Shown here piece by piece: positions 31,558-40,439 of a stretch of 64,000 nucleotides of DNA. Source of the stretch: Streptomyces sp. TSRI0107 (lineage in GTDB: Bacteria > Actinomycetota > Actinomycetes > Streptomycetales > Streptomycetaceae). Both the position numbers and the translations under genes were made by a program. The notes under the pieces were generated by a model. It was not told the DNA's origin. It was given only the letters and a program-made list of their open reading frames with translations, and searched no databases. Location: the NCBI RefSeq assembly GCF_001905845.1, contig NZ_LIVZ01000011.1, forward strand, positions 124,001-188,000, in the 5' to 3' direction. Every line of letters starts with the position of its first letter. Within the stretch, counting starts at the first letter, position 1.

Positions 31558-32784
31558 TCAGCCCTGTGCCAGTACCTTCTCCAACGCCCCGATCGCGGAG
31601 CGCAGTTCCTCGCCGGTGATGGTCAGCGGGGGCGCCAGGCGGATCGTGGAGCCGTGGGTGTCCTTGACGAGGACGCCCTCCCGCATCAGGCGTTCGCTGA
31701 TCTCCCGGCCGGTGCCGATGGCCGGGTCGATGTCGACGCCCGCCCACAGCCCGCGGGCGCGGAAGCCGACCACGCCCTTGCCGGTCAGCTCGGTGAGCGC
31801 GCCCCGCAGGACGACGCCCAGCTCGGCGGCCCGGCGCTGGAACTCCCCGCTCTCCAGCAGGTCGACGACGGCCGTGCCGACGGCGGCGGCGAGCGGGTTG
31901 CCGCCGAAGGTGGAGCCGTGCTCGCCGGGGCGCAGGACGCTCAGCACCTCCCGGCGGGCCGCCACCGCCGACACCGGCACGATGCCGCCGCCCAGCGCCT
32001 TGCCGAGCAGGACCACGTCCGGGACGACGTCCTCGTGCTCCACGGCGAGGGTGCGGCCGGTGCGGCCGAGGCCGGACTGGATCTCGTCGGCGATGAACAG
32101 GCAGCCCGCGCGTTCCGTCAGCTCGCGCACCCCCGCCAGGTAGCCGTCGTCGGGGACGACCACGCCCGCCTCGCCCTGGATCGGCTCGATCAGCACCGCC
32201 GCCGTCGTCTCGTCGACGGCCGCCTCCAGCGCCGCCAGGTCGTTGTACGGGACGATCCGGAAGCCCGGCGTGAAGGGCCCGAAGCCGGTGCGGGCCGTCT
32301 CGTCCGTGGAGAAGCTGACGATCGTCGTCGTACGGCCGTGGAAGTTCTCCGCCGCGACGACGATCGTCGCCCGGTCGGCGGGGACGCCCTTGACGTCGTA
32401 CGCCCACTTCCGCGCCACCTTGATGCCGCTCTCCACCGCCTCCGCGCCGGTGTTCATCGGCAGCACCATGTCCAGGCCGGTCAGCGCGGCCAGCCGCTCG
32501 GCGAACCCGGCGAGCCGGTCGTTGTGGAACGCGCGGGAGGTGAGTGTGAGGCGGTCCAGCTGGCGGTGCGCGGCCTCGACGAGGGCGGGGTGGCGGTGGC
32601 CGAAGTTGAGGGCCGAGTAGCCGGCCAGCATGTCCAGGTACTGGCGGCCCTCGACGTCCTCCACCCAGCAGCCCTCGGCGCGCGCCACGACCACGGGCAG
32701 CGGGTGGTAGTTGTGCGCGAGGACGGGCCGCTCCGCGGCGATCAGCTCGGCGGAATCACGGGTGGTGCGGGCGGGTGCGGTCAT
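31558..32784 (-). CDS. rocD: Ornithine--oxo-acid transaminase
   Basis: 408 residues from ATG 32784 (CAGGAG upstream). Class III aminotransferase with NTGAEAVE, FHGRT, ADEIQSGLGRTG and the PLP lysine in LLGKALGGG; the close match to ornithine aminotransferases supports the name. It converts ornithine to glutamate semialdehyde. The start overlaps the ddaH stop (ATGA), so the two enzymes are made together. Confidence 0.93.
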   Translation of the reverse strand: MTAPARTTRDSAELIAAERPVLAHNYHPLPVVVARAEGCWVEDVEGRQYLDMLAGYSALNFGHRHPALVEAAHRQLDRLTLTSRAFHNDRLAGFAERLAALTGLDMVLPMNTGAEAVESGIKVARKWAYDVKGVPADRATIVVAAENFHGRTTTIVSFSTDETARTGFGPFTPGFRIVPYNDLAALEAAVDETTAAVLIEPIQGEAGVVVPDDGYLAGVRELTERAGCLFIADEIQSGLGRTGRTLAVEHEDVVPDVVLLGKALGGGIVPVSAVAARREVLSVLRPGEHGSTFGGNPLAAAVGTAVVDLLESGEFQRRAAELGVVLRGALTELTGKGVVGFRARGLWAGVDIDPAIGTGREISERLMREGVLVKDTHGSTIRLAPPLTITGEELRSAIGALEKVLAQG

Positions 32785-33605
32785 GAACGGATCTCCTGAG
32801 TGCAGCACTTGATGCCGCCGCCGGCCTTGTGGAATTCCGACAGGTCGACGGGGACGGGGACATAGCCGTGGTCGTCGAGCCGCGCGGCCAGCGCCTCGGC
32901 GCGCGGCGCGATGAAGACGTGACGGCCGTCGGACACCGAGTTCAGGCCGAACGCCAGCGCGTCGTCACGGGTGGCGAGCACCGCGTCCGGGAACAGCCGC
33001 TTCAGCACCTCGCGGCTGCCCGGCGAGAACGCCTCCGGGTAGTACACGACGTTGTTGCCGTCGGCGGAGTCGTCGAGGACGAACAGCGCCGTGTCCAGGT
33101 GGTAGAAGTACGGGTCCACCAGCGTCAGGCTGATCACCGGGTGGCCGAAGAACTCCTGCGCCTCGCGGTGCGCCTCACGGGTCGTCCGGAACCCGGTGCC
33201 GGCCAGCATGTACCGGCCCGTCCAGACCAGGTCGCCCTCGCCCTCGCACACCGACTCCGGCCGGTGCACGGCGTAGCCCGCCGTCTTGAACCAGGTCTCG
33301 TAGTGCGACGACTCCGGGCGGCGTTCGGGGGCGTGGAAGAGGGAGCCGAAGACGCGGCCGCCGACGACGACCGCCGAGTTCGCGGCGAAGACCATGTCCG
33401 GCAGGCCCGGCACCGGCTCCACCGTGTCGATCGTGTGGCCATGGCTCCGGTAGGCGCCGATCAGCGCCCGCCACTGCTCCTGGGCGAGGTCGACGTCGAC
33501 CCGGACGTCGGGATGCATCCAGGGGTTGATCGCGTACTGCACGGCGAAGTGTCTGGGTTCGCAGACGAGGAAGCGCCGCCGGCGCGGCACACGGCTTTCG
33601 GACAC
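32781..33605 (-). CDS. ddaH: N(omega),N(omega)-dimethylarginine dimethylaminohydrolase
   Basis: 274 residues from GTG 33605 (GGAGGAACCCCTCT upstream). Pentein fold: FAANSAVVV, YFYHLDTALFVL with the catalytic His, and the nucleophilic Cys in GGIKCCTQEI near the C-terminus. It releases dimethylamine from methylated arginines to give citrulline; some relatives act on arginine itself. With rocD and an adjacent Lrp/AsnC regulator it looks like an amino-acid catabolic unit. Confidence 0.92.
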   Translation of the reverse strand: MSESRVPRRRRFLVCEPRHFAVQYAINPWMHPDVRVDVDLAQEQWRALIGAYRSHGHTIDTVEPVPGLPDMVFAANSAVVVGGRVFGSLFHAPERRPESSHYETWFKTAGYAVHRPESVCEGEGDLVWTGRYMLAGTGFRTTREAHREAQEFFGHPVISLTLVDPYFYHLDTALFVLDDSADGNNVVYYPEAFSPGSREVLKRLFPDAVLATRDDALAFGLNSVSDGRHVFIAPRAEALAARLDDHGYVPVPVDLSEFHKAGGGIKCCTQEIRS

Positions 33606-33691
33606 AGAGGGGTTCCTCCGCTTCCTGCGGTGTCGACTGGGGGTTGACACCACGGTAGAAAGGGCCCCGGACGGTCGACAAGAAACGAAAG

Positions 33692-33718
33692 CTGCGTGTT
33701 CACGCAGGATCGCTGCGT
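33692..33718. promoter_or_regulatory. Three-half-site operator candidate upstream of ddaH
   Basis: CTGCGTG-TT-CACGCAG is a perfect palindrome (33692-33707), and a third half-site CTGCGT follows after five bases, so ACGCAG-GATCG-CTGCGT forms a second inverted repeat. The array lies 87-113 bases upstream of ddaH and directly after the end of the Lrp/AsnC gene. Closely spaced half-sites suit the multimeric binding of Lrp proteins. Confidence 0.65.
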
Positions 33719-33723
33719 TGTGA

Positions 33724-34233
33724 TCAGCTCAGACGCACGTCTCCTGCGCCGTCCGGAGCGGGCTGGTTCGCACCCGCCTCAGGACTCTCCGGGATCAGAT
33801 GGGACAGCACCATCACACTGATCGTCTTGCGGATGAACGGCTCGGTGCGGATCCGCTCCAGCACCTCCTCGAAGTGCTCCACGTCCCGCGCCCGCACATG
33901 CAGCAGCGCGTCCGCGCCGCCCGTCACCGTCATCGCCGCGGTGATCTCCGGATGGTTGCGCACCACCTCCGCCAGCCGCCGCGGCGGCGCCGCGCCCTCG
34001 CAGTACACCTCGACGTACGCCTCCGTACGCCAGCCCAGCGCCGACGGCTTCACCGTCGCCGTGAACCCGGTGATCACCCCGGTCTCCCGCAGCCGGTCCA
34101 CCCGGCGCTTGACCGCCGTCGCGGACAGCCCGATCGCCGCGCCGATCTCGGCGAAACTGGTCCGCGCGTTCGCCATCAACGCGGTGACGATCTTCCGGTC
34201 GAGATCGTCGAAGGACGCCGCCCTGCTGTTCAT
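33724..34233 (-). CDS. Lrp/AsnC-family transcriptional regulator
   Basis: 169 residues. N-terminal winged HTH (LDRKIVTALMANARTSFAEIGAAIGLSATAVKRRVDRL) and C-terminal RAM/AsnC ligand domain (residues 65-145). It lies upstream of ddaH-rocD on the same strand with 118 bases between, and that gap holds a clear operator-like array. It probably senses an amino acid and controls the pair. Confidence 0.93.
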   Translation of the reverse strand: MNSRAASFDDLDRKIVTALMANARTSFAEIGAAIGLSATAVKRRVDRLRETGVITGFTATVKPSALGWRTEAYVEVYCEGAAPPRRLAEVVRNHPEITAAMTVTGGADALLHVRARDVEHFEEVLERIRTEPFIRKTISVMVLSHLIPESPEAGANQPAPDGAGDVRLS

Positions 34234-34344
34234 GGCGGCACTGTATCCAGCGCGAACGTCCCGCGAGCGTCCCGGGAAGCTCCCGGGAACGTCCGTGCGA
34301 CGGCCCGTGTGCAGGCGTACGAATTACTCCTACACTCCGGGTTC

Positions 34345-35100
34345 ATGCTGCGCGCCCTGGCTGTCGACGACGAACGCCCCTCGCTGGAGGAACTGCTCTA
34401 CCTCCTGCACGCCGATCCCCGCATCGGCAGCGCCGAGGGGGCCGGCGACGCGACCGAGGCGCTGCGCCGCATCAACCGCGCCCTGGAGTCCGGCCCCGAC
34501 GGGCCCGAGGCGATCGACGTCGTCTTCCTCGACATCCACATGCCCGGCCTCGACGGCCTCGACCTCGCCCGGCTGCTCACCGGCTTCGCCCACCCCCCGC
34601 TGGTCGTGTTCGTCACCGCCCACGAGGACTTCGCCGTCCAGGCGTTCGACCTCAAGGCCGTCGACTACGTCCTCAAACCCGTCCGCAAGGAACGCCTCGC
34701 CGAGGCCGTCCGCCGCGCCGCCGAACAGCGCGGCAGCGCCGCCCCCCGCATCCCCGTGCACGAACCCGACCCCGACCACATACCCGTCGAGCTCGGCGGC
34801 GTGACCCGCTTCGTCGCCGTCGGCGACATCACCCACGTCGAGGCCCAGGGCGACTACGCCCGCCTCCACACCGGCCAGGGCGGCAGCCACCTGATCCGCG
34901 TCCCGCTGTCCACCCTCGAGGAACGCTGGCGCGCCCGCGGCTTCGTCCGCATCCACCGCCGCCACCTGGTCGCCCTCCACCACATCGGCGAACTCCGTCT
35001 CGACGCCGGCACGGTCAGCGTCCTGGTCGGCTCCGAGGAACTCCAGGTCAGCCGCCGCCACGCCCGTGAGCTGCGGGACCTGCTGATGAGGAGGCCGTGA
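34345..35100 (+). CDS. LytTR-type response regulator
   Basis: 251 residues. Receiver domain (residues 1-120) with acidic pair VDDE, phospho-acceptor Asp63 in VVFLDIHMPG, and Lys in DYVLKPV. The LytTR DNA-binding domain (about 150-250) has the typical IHRRHLVAL segment. It heads a four-gene operon with a symporter and a LytS-type kinase, the arrangement of systems that sense a small carboxylate and induce its transporter. Confidence 0.95.
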   Translation: MLRALAVDDERPSLEELLYLLHADPRIGSAEGAGDATEALRRINRALESGPDGPEAIDVVFLDIHMPGLDGLDLARLLTGFAHPPLVVFVTAHEDFAVQAFDLKAVDYVLKPVRKERLAEAVRRAAEQRGSAAPRIPVHEPDPDHIPVELGGVTRFVAVGDITHVEAQGDYARLHTGQGGSHLIRVPLSTLEERWRARGFVRIHRRHLVALHHIGELRLDAGTVSVLVGSEELQVSRRHARELRDLLMRRP

Positions 35101-35103
35101 GCC

Positions 35104-35463
35104 GTGCCGCAGAGCCCCGCCGACCGCCGGGTCGTCGTCACCGGCCCGCCCCGCCGCGCACGCCGCGTCCCCGCCTCCTACCGCCCCCGCACCGAGATCG
35201 ACGAGCAGACCACCCTCGGCCACACCTACGTCCGCTCCCTGATGCGCAGCCAGCTGCGCGCCGCCCTCACCGTGTGCGCCGCCCTCGTCCTGCTCGTCGG
35301 CCCGCTGCCCCTGGTCTTCGCCTCGGCCCCGAACGCCGGCCGCCTGCAATGGCTGGTGCTCGGCTTCTGCCTCTACGCGCCCCTGGTCCTGCTCGGCTTC
35401 TGGTACGTGCGCCGCGCCGAACGCAACGAACGGGACTTCGTGCGCCTGGTCGAGGACCGCTGA
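35104..35463 (+). CDS. Small two-helix membrane protein next to the symporter
   Basis: 119 residues from GTG 35104. A basic N-terminus (about 45 residues) is followed by two membrane helices (about 53-72 and 80-98) and a charged tail. This is the position and layout of the DUF485-like proteins that accompany SSS acetate/pyruvate symporters, and it may be their accessory subunit. It lies between the response regulator (3-base gap) and the symporter (18-base gap). Confidence 0.85.
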   Translation: MPQSPADRRVVVTGPPRRARRVPASYRPRTEIDEQTTLGHTYVRSLMRSQLRAALTVCAALVLLVGPLPLVFASAPNAGRLQWLVLGFCLYAPLVLLGFWYVRRAERNERDFVRLVEDR

Positions 35464-35481
35464 GACCGGGAAACACCTGCC

Positions 35482-37194
35482 GTGAACTCCTCCTACGCCG
35501 TCCCCGCCGTCGCCCTCGTCGTGCTCGCCACCGTCCTCGTCGGCGCCTTCGGCCTGCGCATCTCCCGCACCACCTCCGACTTCTACGTCGCCTCCCGCAC
35601 CGTCGGCCCCCGCCTGAACGCGGCCGCCATCAGCGGCGAGTACCTGTCCGCCGCCTCCTTCCTCGGCATCGCGGGCCTCGTCCTCGTCCAGGGCCCCGAC
35701 ATGCTCTGGTACCCGGTCGGCTACACCGCCGGCTACCTCGTCCTGCTGCTCTTCGTCGCCGCCCCGCTGCGCCGCTCCGGCGCCTACACCCTCCCCGACT
35801 TCGCCGAGGCCCGGCTCGCCTCGCAGGCGGTACGACGGCTCGCGGGCGCCTTCGTCGTCGGCGTCGGCTGGCTGTACCTGCTGCCCCAGCTGCAGGGCGC
35901 CGGACTCACCCTGACCGTGCTGACCGGGGCGCCGGACTGGCTCGGCGGGATCATCGTCGCCGTCGTCGTGGTGGCCATCGTCGCCGCGGGCGGCATGCGC
36001 AGCATCACCTTCGTCCAGGCCTTCCAGTACTGGCTGAAACTGACCGCCCTGCTCGTCCCCGCCTTCTTCCTGGTCCTCGCCTGGCAGGCCGACGGCGGCC
36101 CGCACCGCGCCTTCGACGAACCGGCCGCCTTCCGCGAACAACGCGCCGTCCGCGTCGACGCCACCCTCGACCTGCGCCTCGACCGCGCCCTCACGGTCAC
36201 CGTCGACGGCACCGTCGACGGCCGCGCCTACGACGACACCGAGGCCCGCCTGCCCGCCGGCACCCACCGCATCGACCAGGGCACCCGCCTCACCTTCGCG
36301 CCCGGCACCGAGGTCCCGGCCGCCGACCGCGGCAGCAACGGCGGCATGTCGACCTCCCTCGCCGCGGGCCGCGAGGACCGCCCGCTGTACGCCACGTACG
36401 GGCTGATCCTCGCCACCTTCCTCGGCACCATGGGCCTGCCGCACGTCGTCGTCCGCTTCTACACCAGCCCGCACGGCGTCGCCGCCCGCCGCACCACGGT
36501 CGCCGTCCTCGCCCTGATCGGCGCCTTCTACCTGCTGCCGCCCGTCTACGGCGCCCTCGGCCGTCTCTACGCCCCCGAACTCACCCTCACCGGCGACGCC
36601 GACGCGGCCGTCCTGCTGCTGCCCGGCCGCATGATCGGCGGAGTCGGCGGCGACCTCCTCGGCGCGCTGCTCGCCGGAGGCGCCTTCGCCGCCTTCCTGT
36701 CCACCGCCTCCGGACTCGCCATGGCCGTCGCCGGAGTGCTCACCCAGGACGTGCTCCCCACCCGCGGAGTACGGCACTTCCGGCTCGGCACGCTGCTCGC
36801 CATGTCGGCCCCGCTCGCGGCGAGCGTCCTGGTCGGCGGACTGCCCGTCGCCGACGCGGTCGGACTCGCCTTCGCCGTCTCGGCGTCCTCGTTCTGCCCG
36901 CTGCTCGTCCTCGGCATCTGGTGGCGGCGGCTCACCCCGCCCGGTGCCGCGGCCGGGATGCTGGTCGGCGGCGGCTCCGCGTTCGCCGCCGTCGCCGCCA
37001 CCATGGCGGGCTTCCCGGGCGGCGGCCCGCTGCACGCCCTGCTCGCCTGGCCCGCCCTGTGGACCGTGCCGCTCGGCTTCCTCACCATGATCCTGGTGTC
37101 GCTGGCGACCCCGGCCCGCGTCCCACCCGGCACGGCGGCCGTCCTGGCCCGCTTCCACCTGCCGGAGCAGCTGCGCACGGAGGTGAAGGCGTGA
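35482..37194 (+). CDS. Sodium:solute symporter (SSS family, cation/acetate type)
   Basis: 570 residues from GTG 35482. About 13 helices are expected. DFYVASRTVGPRLNAAAISGEYLSAASFLG and GTMGLPHVVVRFYT match ActP/MctC-type monocarboxylate symporters. Residues 204-301 form a polar segment between helices that is rich in charged strands and much longer than in typical SSS proteins; it would face the outside. The stop overlaps the sensor kinase start (GTGA). Substrate is probably acetate, pyruvate or a similar acid (inference). Confidence 0.92.
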   Translation: MNSSYAVPAVALVVLATVLVGAFGLRISRTTSDFYVASRTVGPRLNAAAISGEYLSAASFLGIAGLVLVQGPDMLWYPVGYTAGYLVLLLFVAAPLRRSGAYTLPDFAEARLASQAVRRLAGAFVVGVGWLYLLPQLQGAGLTLTVLTGAPDWLGGIIVAVVVVAIVAAGGMRSITFVQAFQYWLKLTALLVPAFFLVLAWQADGGPHRAFDEPAAFREQRAVRVDATLDLRLDRALTVTVDGTVDGRAYDDTEARLPAGTHRIDQGTRLTFAPGTEVPAADRGSNGGMSTSLAAGREDRPLYATYGLILATFLGTMGLPHVVVRFYTSPHGVAARRTTVAVLALIGAFYLLPPVYGALGRLYAPELTLTGDADAAVLLLPGRMIGGVGGDLLGALLAGGAFAAFLSTASGLAMAVAGVLTQDVLPTRGVRHFRLGTLLAMSAPLAASVLVGGLPVADAVGLAFAVSASSFCPLLVLGIWWRRLTPPGAAAGMLVGGGSAFAAVAATMAGFPGGGPLHALLAWPALWTVPLGFLTMILVSLATPARVPPGTAAVLARFHLPEQLRTEVKA

Positions 37195-38396
37195 GCGGAT
37201 TCCTCGCCGGGCTGTGCGTGGCGATCCTGCCGCTGCTCGCCGCCGGCTACTGGCTCGGGCGGCGCACCGCGCGCACCCAGAACCTCGGCGGCCTCGGCAC
37301 ACCCGTCGAGCACGCCACCTTCCAGACCCTGCACACCGCCTCCCTCGCCGCGCCCCCGCTGCGCGCCGGGCTCACCGAGGAGACGGCCCGCAAGTCGGCC
37401 CGCCGGCTGCGCACCCTGCTCGGCACGGACGCCCTCTGCCTCACCGACGACACCCGGGTGCTCGCCTGGGACGGCCTCGGCGCACACCACCGCGCCGAGG
37501 TCCTCCAGCGGCTCGCCGGACCGCTGGAGACCGGCCGCGGCGAGGCCTTCCCGCTCGGCTGCGACACCCCCGACTGCCCGCTGCGCTGGGCCGTCGTCGC
37601 CCCCCTCACCGTCGACGACCGGGTGCACGGCGCCCTCGTCGCCTGCGCCCCGCGCGAGTCCGCCGTGCTCGTCCGGGCCGCCGCCGAAGTCGCCCGCTGG
37701 GTCTCCGTGCAGCTCGAACTCGCCGACCTCGACCGCTCCCGCACCCGGCTGATCGAGGCCGAGATCAAGGCCCTGCGCGCCCAGATCTCCCCGCACTTCA
37801 TCTTCAACTCGCTCGCGGTGATCGCCTCGTTCGTCCGCACCGACCCCGAGCGCGCCCGCGAACTGCTCCTGGAGTTCGCCGACTTCACCCGCTACTCGTT
37901 CCGCCGGCACGGCGACTTCACCACCCTCGCCGACGAACTCCACGCCATCGACCACTATCTGGCGCTGGTCCGGGCCCGCTTCGGCGACCGGCTCTCCGTC
38001 ACCCTCCAGATCGCCCCCGAGGTCCTGACCGTCACCCTGCCCTACCTCTGCCTCCAGCCGCTGGTGGAGAACGCCGTCAAGCACGGCCTGGAGGGCAAGG
38101 CGGGCCGGTGCCGCATCGGCATCACCGCCCAGGACGCGGGCGCCGAGGCCCTGGTGGTCATCGAGGACGACGGCGCCGGCATGGACCCCGAACTGCTGCG
38201 CCGCATCCTCGCGGGCGAGGTCAGCCCGTCCGGCGGCATCGGACTGTCCAACGTCGACGACCGGCTCCGCCAGGTGTACGGCGACGACCACGGCCTCGTG
38301 ATCGAGACCGCGGTCGGCGCGGGCATGAAGGTCACCGCCCGGCTGCCGAAGTACCAGCCGGGCGTCCACTCGGCGGGCGGCCTGGCCCGCGAGTAG
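37191..38396 (+). CDS. LytS-type sensor histidine kinase
   Basis: 401 residues from GTG 37191. One N-terminal membrane helix (4-22), a GAF-like domain (about 60-170), a His_kinase domain with phospho-His202 in QISPHFIFNSL, and a HATPase domain (N box PLVENAVKHGL, G boxes DDGAGMD and GGIGLSN). It lacks the 5TM-LYT or other sensory membrane domain usual in LytS, so it may sense through the GAF domain or through the symporter encoded just upstream. Translationally coupled to it. Confidence 0.94.
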   Translation: MSGFLAGLCVAILPLLAAGYWLGRRTARTQNLGGLGTPVEHATFQTLHTASLAAPPLRAGLTEETARKSARRLRTLLGTDALCLTDDTRVLAWDGLGAHHRAEVLQRLAGPLETGRGEAFPLGCDTPDCPLRWAVVAPLTVDDRVHGALVACAPRESAVLVRAAAEVARWVSVQLELADLDRSRTRLIEAEIKALRAQISPHFIFNSLAVIASFVRTDPERARELLLEFADFTRYSFRRHGDFTTLADELHAIDHYLALVRARFGDRLSVTLQIAPEVLTVTLPYLCLQPLVENAVKHGLEGKAGRCRIGITAQDAGAEALVVIEDDGAGMDPELLRRILAGEVSPSGGIGLSNVDDRLRQVYGDDHGLVIETAVGAGMKVTARLPKYQPGVHSAGGLARE

Positions 38397-38411
38397 GGAA
38401 GCGGGTCGGGG

Positions 38412-38582
38412 TCAGGTGCTGCGGGTGGCCACCATGCCCAGGGTGATCAGGCCCAGCACGACCCAGCCGAACCACAGCCAGCCGTTGCTGCCGAGCGCCA
38501 CCGTGTAGGCCGTCACCATGACGAGCCCACCGACGGTGAGCACCCCCATGGTCTTCGTGGAGCCGTCCGTTGAACCGGGCAT
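38412..38582 (-). CDS. 56-residue membrane protein
   Basis: A short frame with GGAGGGTGTTGCG before its ATG at 38582. The product has a polar start (MPGSTDGSTKTMG), two hydrophobic segments (about 14-30 and 35-52) separated by SNGWLWFGW, and ends ATRST. Codon use is strongly G/C-biased at third positions. It begins 13 bases after the receptor kinase stop on the same strand, so it should be the end of that operon. No function known to me. Confidence 0.72.
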   Translation of the reverse strand: MPGSTDGSTKTMGVLTVGGLVMVTAYTVALGSNGWLWFGWVVLGLITLGMVATRST

Positions 38583-38595
38583 CGCAACACCCTCC

Positions 38596-40413
38596 TCATG
38601 GTTCGTCCCCCTCCATGGTGCCCCCGTTCTGCTTCCGTACGGTGCAGACGACGAAATGAGTGGCGGATTTCCAGGCTCCCTGGCCGGTCCACGACCCCGC
38701 CTCGTAGGCCGACGGGTCGAAGCCGTAGTCGCTCGGCGGCACGTCCCGGGCGCATGCGGCGTCCGACCGGGTGCGGGCCTGGGCCAGCGTGACGCCCTCG
38801 TCCAGTCGGGTGAATCCCAGCACCTGCTCGTCGTAACGCCCCGTACACGCCACCAGCCGCACGTCGCGCGGCGAGCGGACCCGCAGACAGTCCCGCTTCT
38901 GCATGGTCGCCGTGTCCGTGAACGCCGCCCCGGGCTTCCGGTGCCCGCCGATCGGCCCGTACACCGGCCCGTGCGCCCCCAGCAGCAGACACGCGGTGCG
39001 CCGCCCGGCCGCCTCGAACCCGTCCTCGGCCGGTACGACGGCCAGGCTCCGCACGTCCGCCAGCCGCTGACGCGTCTCCCGGGTCAGCTCCTCGCACCGC
39101 TGCGGCCCCAGCTCCCGCGCCTCGGCGGCGGACGCGGCCGGGACGAACCCCATCACCTGCCCGTCCGGAACCGAGTCCCGGCAGCTCGGGTCCAGCGCCA
39201 GCCGGGGCGTGCCGGTGAACCGCGCGCCGGGCCAGTCCGCGAGCACACAGTCCCCGTCCCGCAGCGCCCGCGCGAGCCCCACGGCGTCGCCGTACGGCGC
39301 CGAGGCCGTGCCCGGTCCCGCGGCGGACCGGTCGGCGGTCGCGTACCAGACCCCGCCCAGCGCCAGCACCGTCCCCAGCCCGCCCGCGAGCGCCGCCCGC
39401 AGGGCCCGGGGGAGCGGCCTGCGCGGCGCAGCGGACGGGGCGGGCGGCGCCGGCTCGGCGGGCCCGGACCCGGGGCCGTCCGGCGCCGGGCTCCACGGTG
39501 GCTGCGATCCGAGATCGGTCTGCGTCCGGCCGTACCCCGCCGGCTCCGGCGTGACGATCCGGGCGAGCGCCGCCTCCGCCTCCGGTGCCCCTGTCCGCCG
39601 CGCGGGATCCTTGGCGAGCAGTTCCCGCAGTACGGGCTCCAGGGCGCCCGCGCGCACCGGCGGCCGCGGCTCCTCGGCGACGACCGCGGCCAGCTCCGCC
39701 AGCTGTGACTCCCGCTCGAAGGGCCCGCACCCCTCGACGGCGTGGTACAGCGTGCAGCCCAGCGAGAACAGGTCGGCCGCCGGAGTGGGCGGCCCGCCGG
39801 TGGCCCGTTCCGGCGCCAGATAGCCCGCGGTGCCCACCAGCGCGGACGCCAGCGTGTAGCGCGGTTCACCGGCGTCCGGCTGCACCGAGATGCCGTAGTC
39901 GGTGAGCAGGACGCGCCCGTACGGCGCCCCCGTGCGGTCCGGCGCGAGCAGGATGTTCGCCGGTTTCACGTCCCGGTGCATGACGCCGCGCTCATGCCCG
40001 GCGGTCAGCGCGTCCAGCACGGCCAGGCCGATCCGGGCGCACTCCGCCGGGGCGAGCGGCCCGCGCCGGGCGACCAGGTCCCGCAGGTCGACGGCGCCCG
40101 CCACGTACTCCATGACGATCCACGGCAGCCCCTCGTGCTCCAGCACGTCGTGCACGGTCACCACGTGGGGATGTCCCCGCAGCCCGGCCGCGTGCCGGGC
40201 CTCCGCCCGCGCCCGGGCGACCCGCGCCTCCCGCTCGTGGTCCGCCTCGGCCGGATCCCGGAACACGATCTCCTTGAGCGCCACCTCGCAGACCAGTCTC
40301 TGGTCGTGGGCCAGCCACACATGTCCCATCCCGCCGCTGCCCAGCCGGTGCAGCAGCAGATAACGGCCGGCGATGACCCGGCCCACTCCCGGCGTCGGTG
40401 ATCCTGAGGGCAT
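38596..40413 (-). CDS. Membrane Ser/Thr protein kinase with two Cys-paired outer modules
   Basis: 605 residues. Kinase domain (about 17-280): G-loop LGSGGMG, VAxK-type Lys in VALKEI, HRDVKPANI (HRD 146-148) and DYG in place of DFG (TDYG 171-174). A Pro-rich linker leads to one membrane helix (about 338-358). The outside part has two related modules of about 100 residues, each starting (G/R)DC and carrying four cysteines, resembling the septum_form domain of actinobacterial kinases. It has no PASTA domains. A PASTA lipoprotein gene lies just upstream. Confidence 0.93.
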   Translation of the reverse strand: MPSGSPTPGVGRVIAGRYLLLHRLGSGGMGHVWLAHDQRLVCEVALKEIVFRDPAEADHEREARVARARAEARHAAGLRGHPHVVTVHDVLEHEGLPWIVMEYVAGAVDLRDLVARRGPLAPAECARIGLAVLDALTAGHERGVMHRDVKPANILLAPDRTGAPYGRVLLTDYGISVQPDAGEPRYTLASALVGTAGYLAPERATGGPPTPAADLFSLGCTLYHAVEGCGPFERESQLAELAAVVAEEPRPPVRAGALEPVLRELLAKDPARRTGAPEAEAALARIVTPEPAGYGRTQTDLGSQPPWSPAPDGPGSGPAEPAPPAPSAAPRRPLPRALRAALAGGLGTVLALGGVWYATADRSAAGPGTASAPYGDAVGLARALRDGDCVLADWPGARFTGTPRLALDPSCRDSVPDGQVMGFVPAASAAEARELGPQRCEELTRETRQRLADVRSLAVVPAEDGFEAAGRRTACLLLGAHGPVYGPIGGHRKPGAAFTDTATMQKRDCLRVRSPRDVRLVACTGRYDEQVLGFTRLDEGVTLAQARTRSDAACARDVPPSDYGFDPSAYEAGSWTGQGAWKSATHFVVCTVRKQNGGTMEGDEP

Positions 40414-40439
40414 CCGGTGACTCCCGGTTTGGCGGAGGA

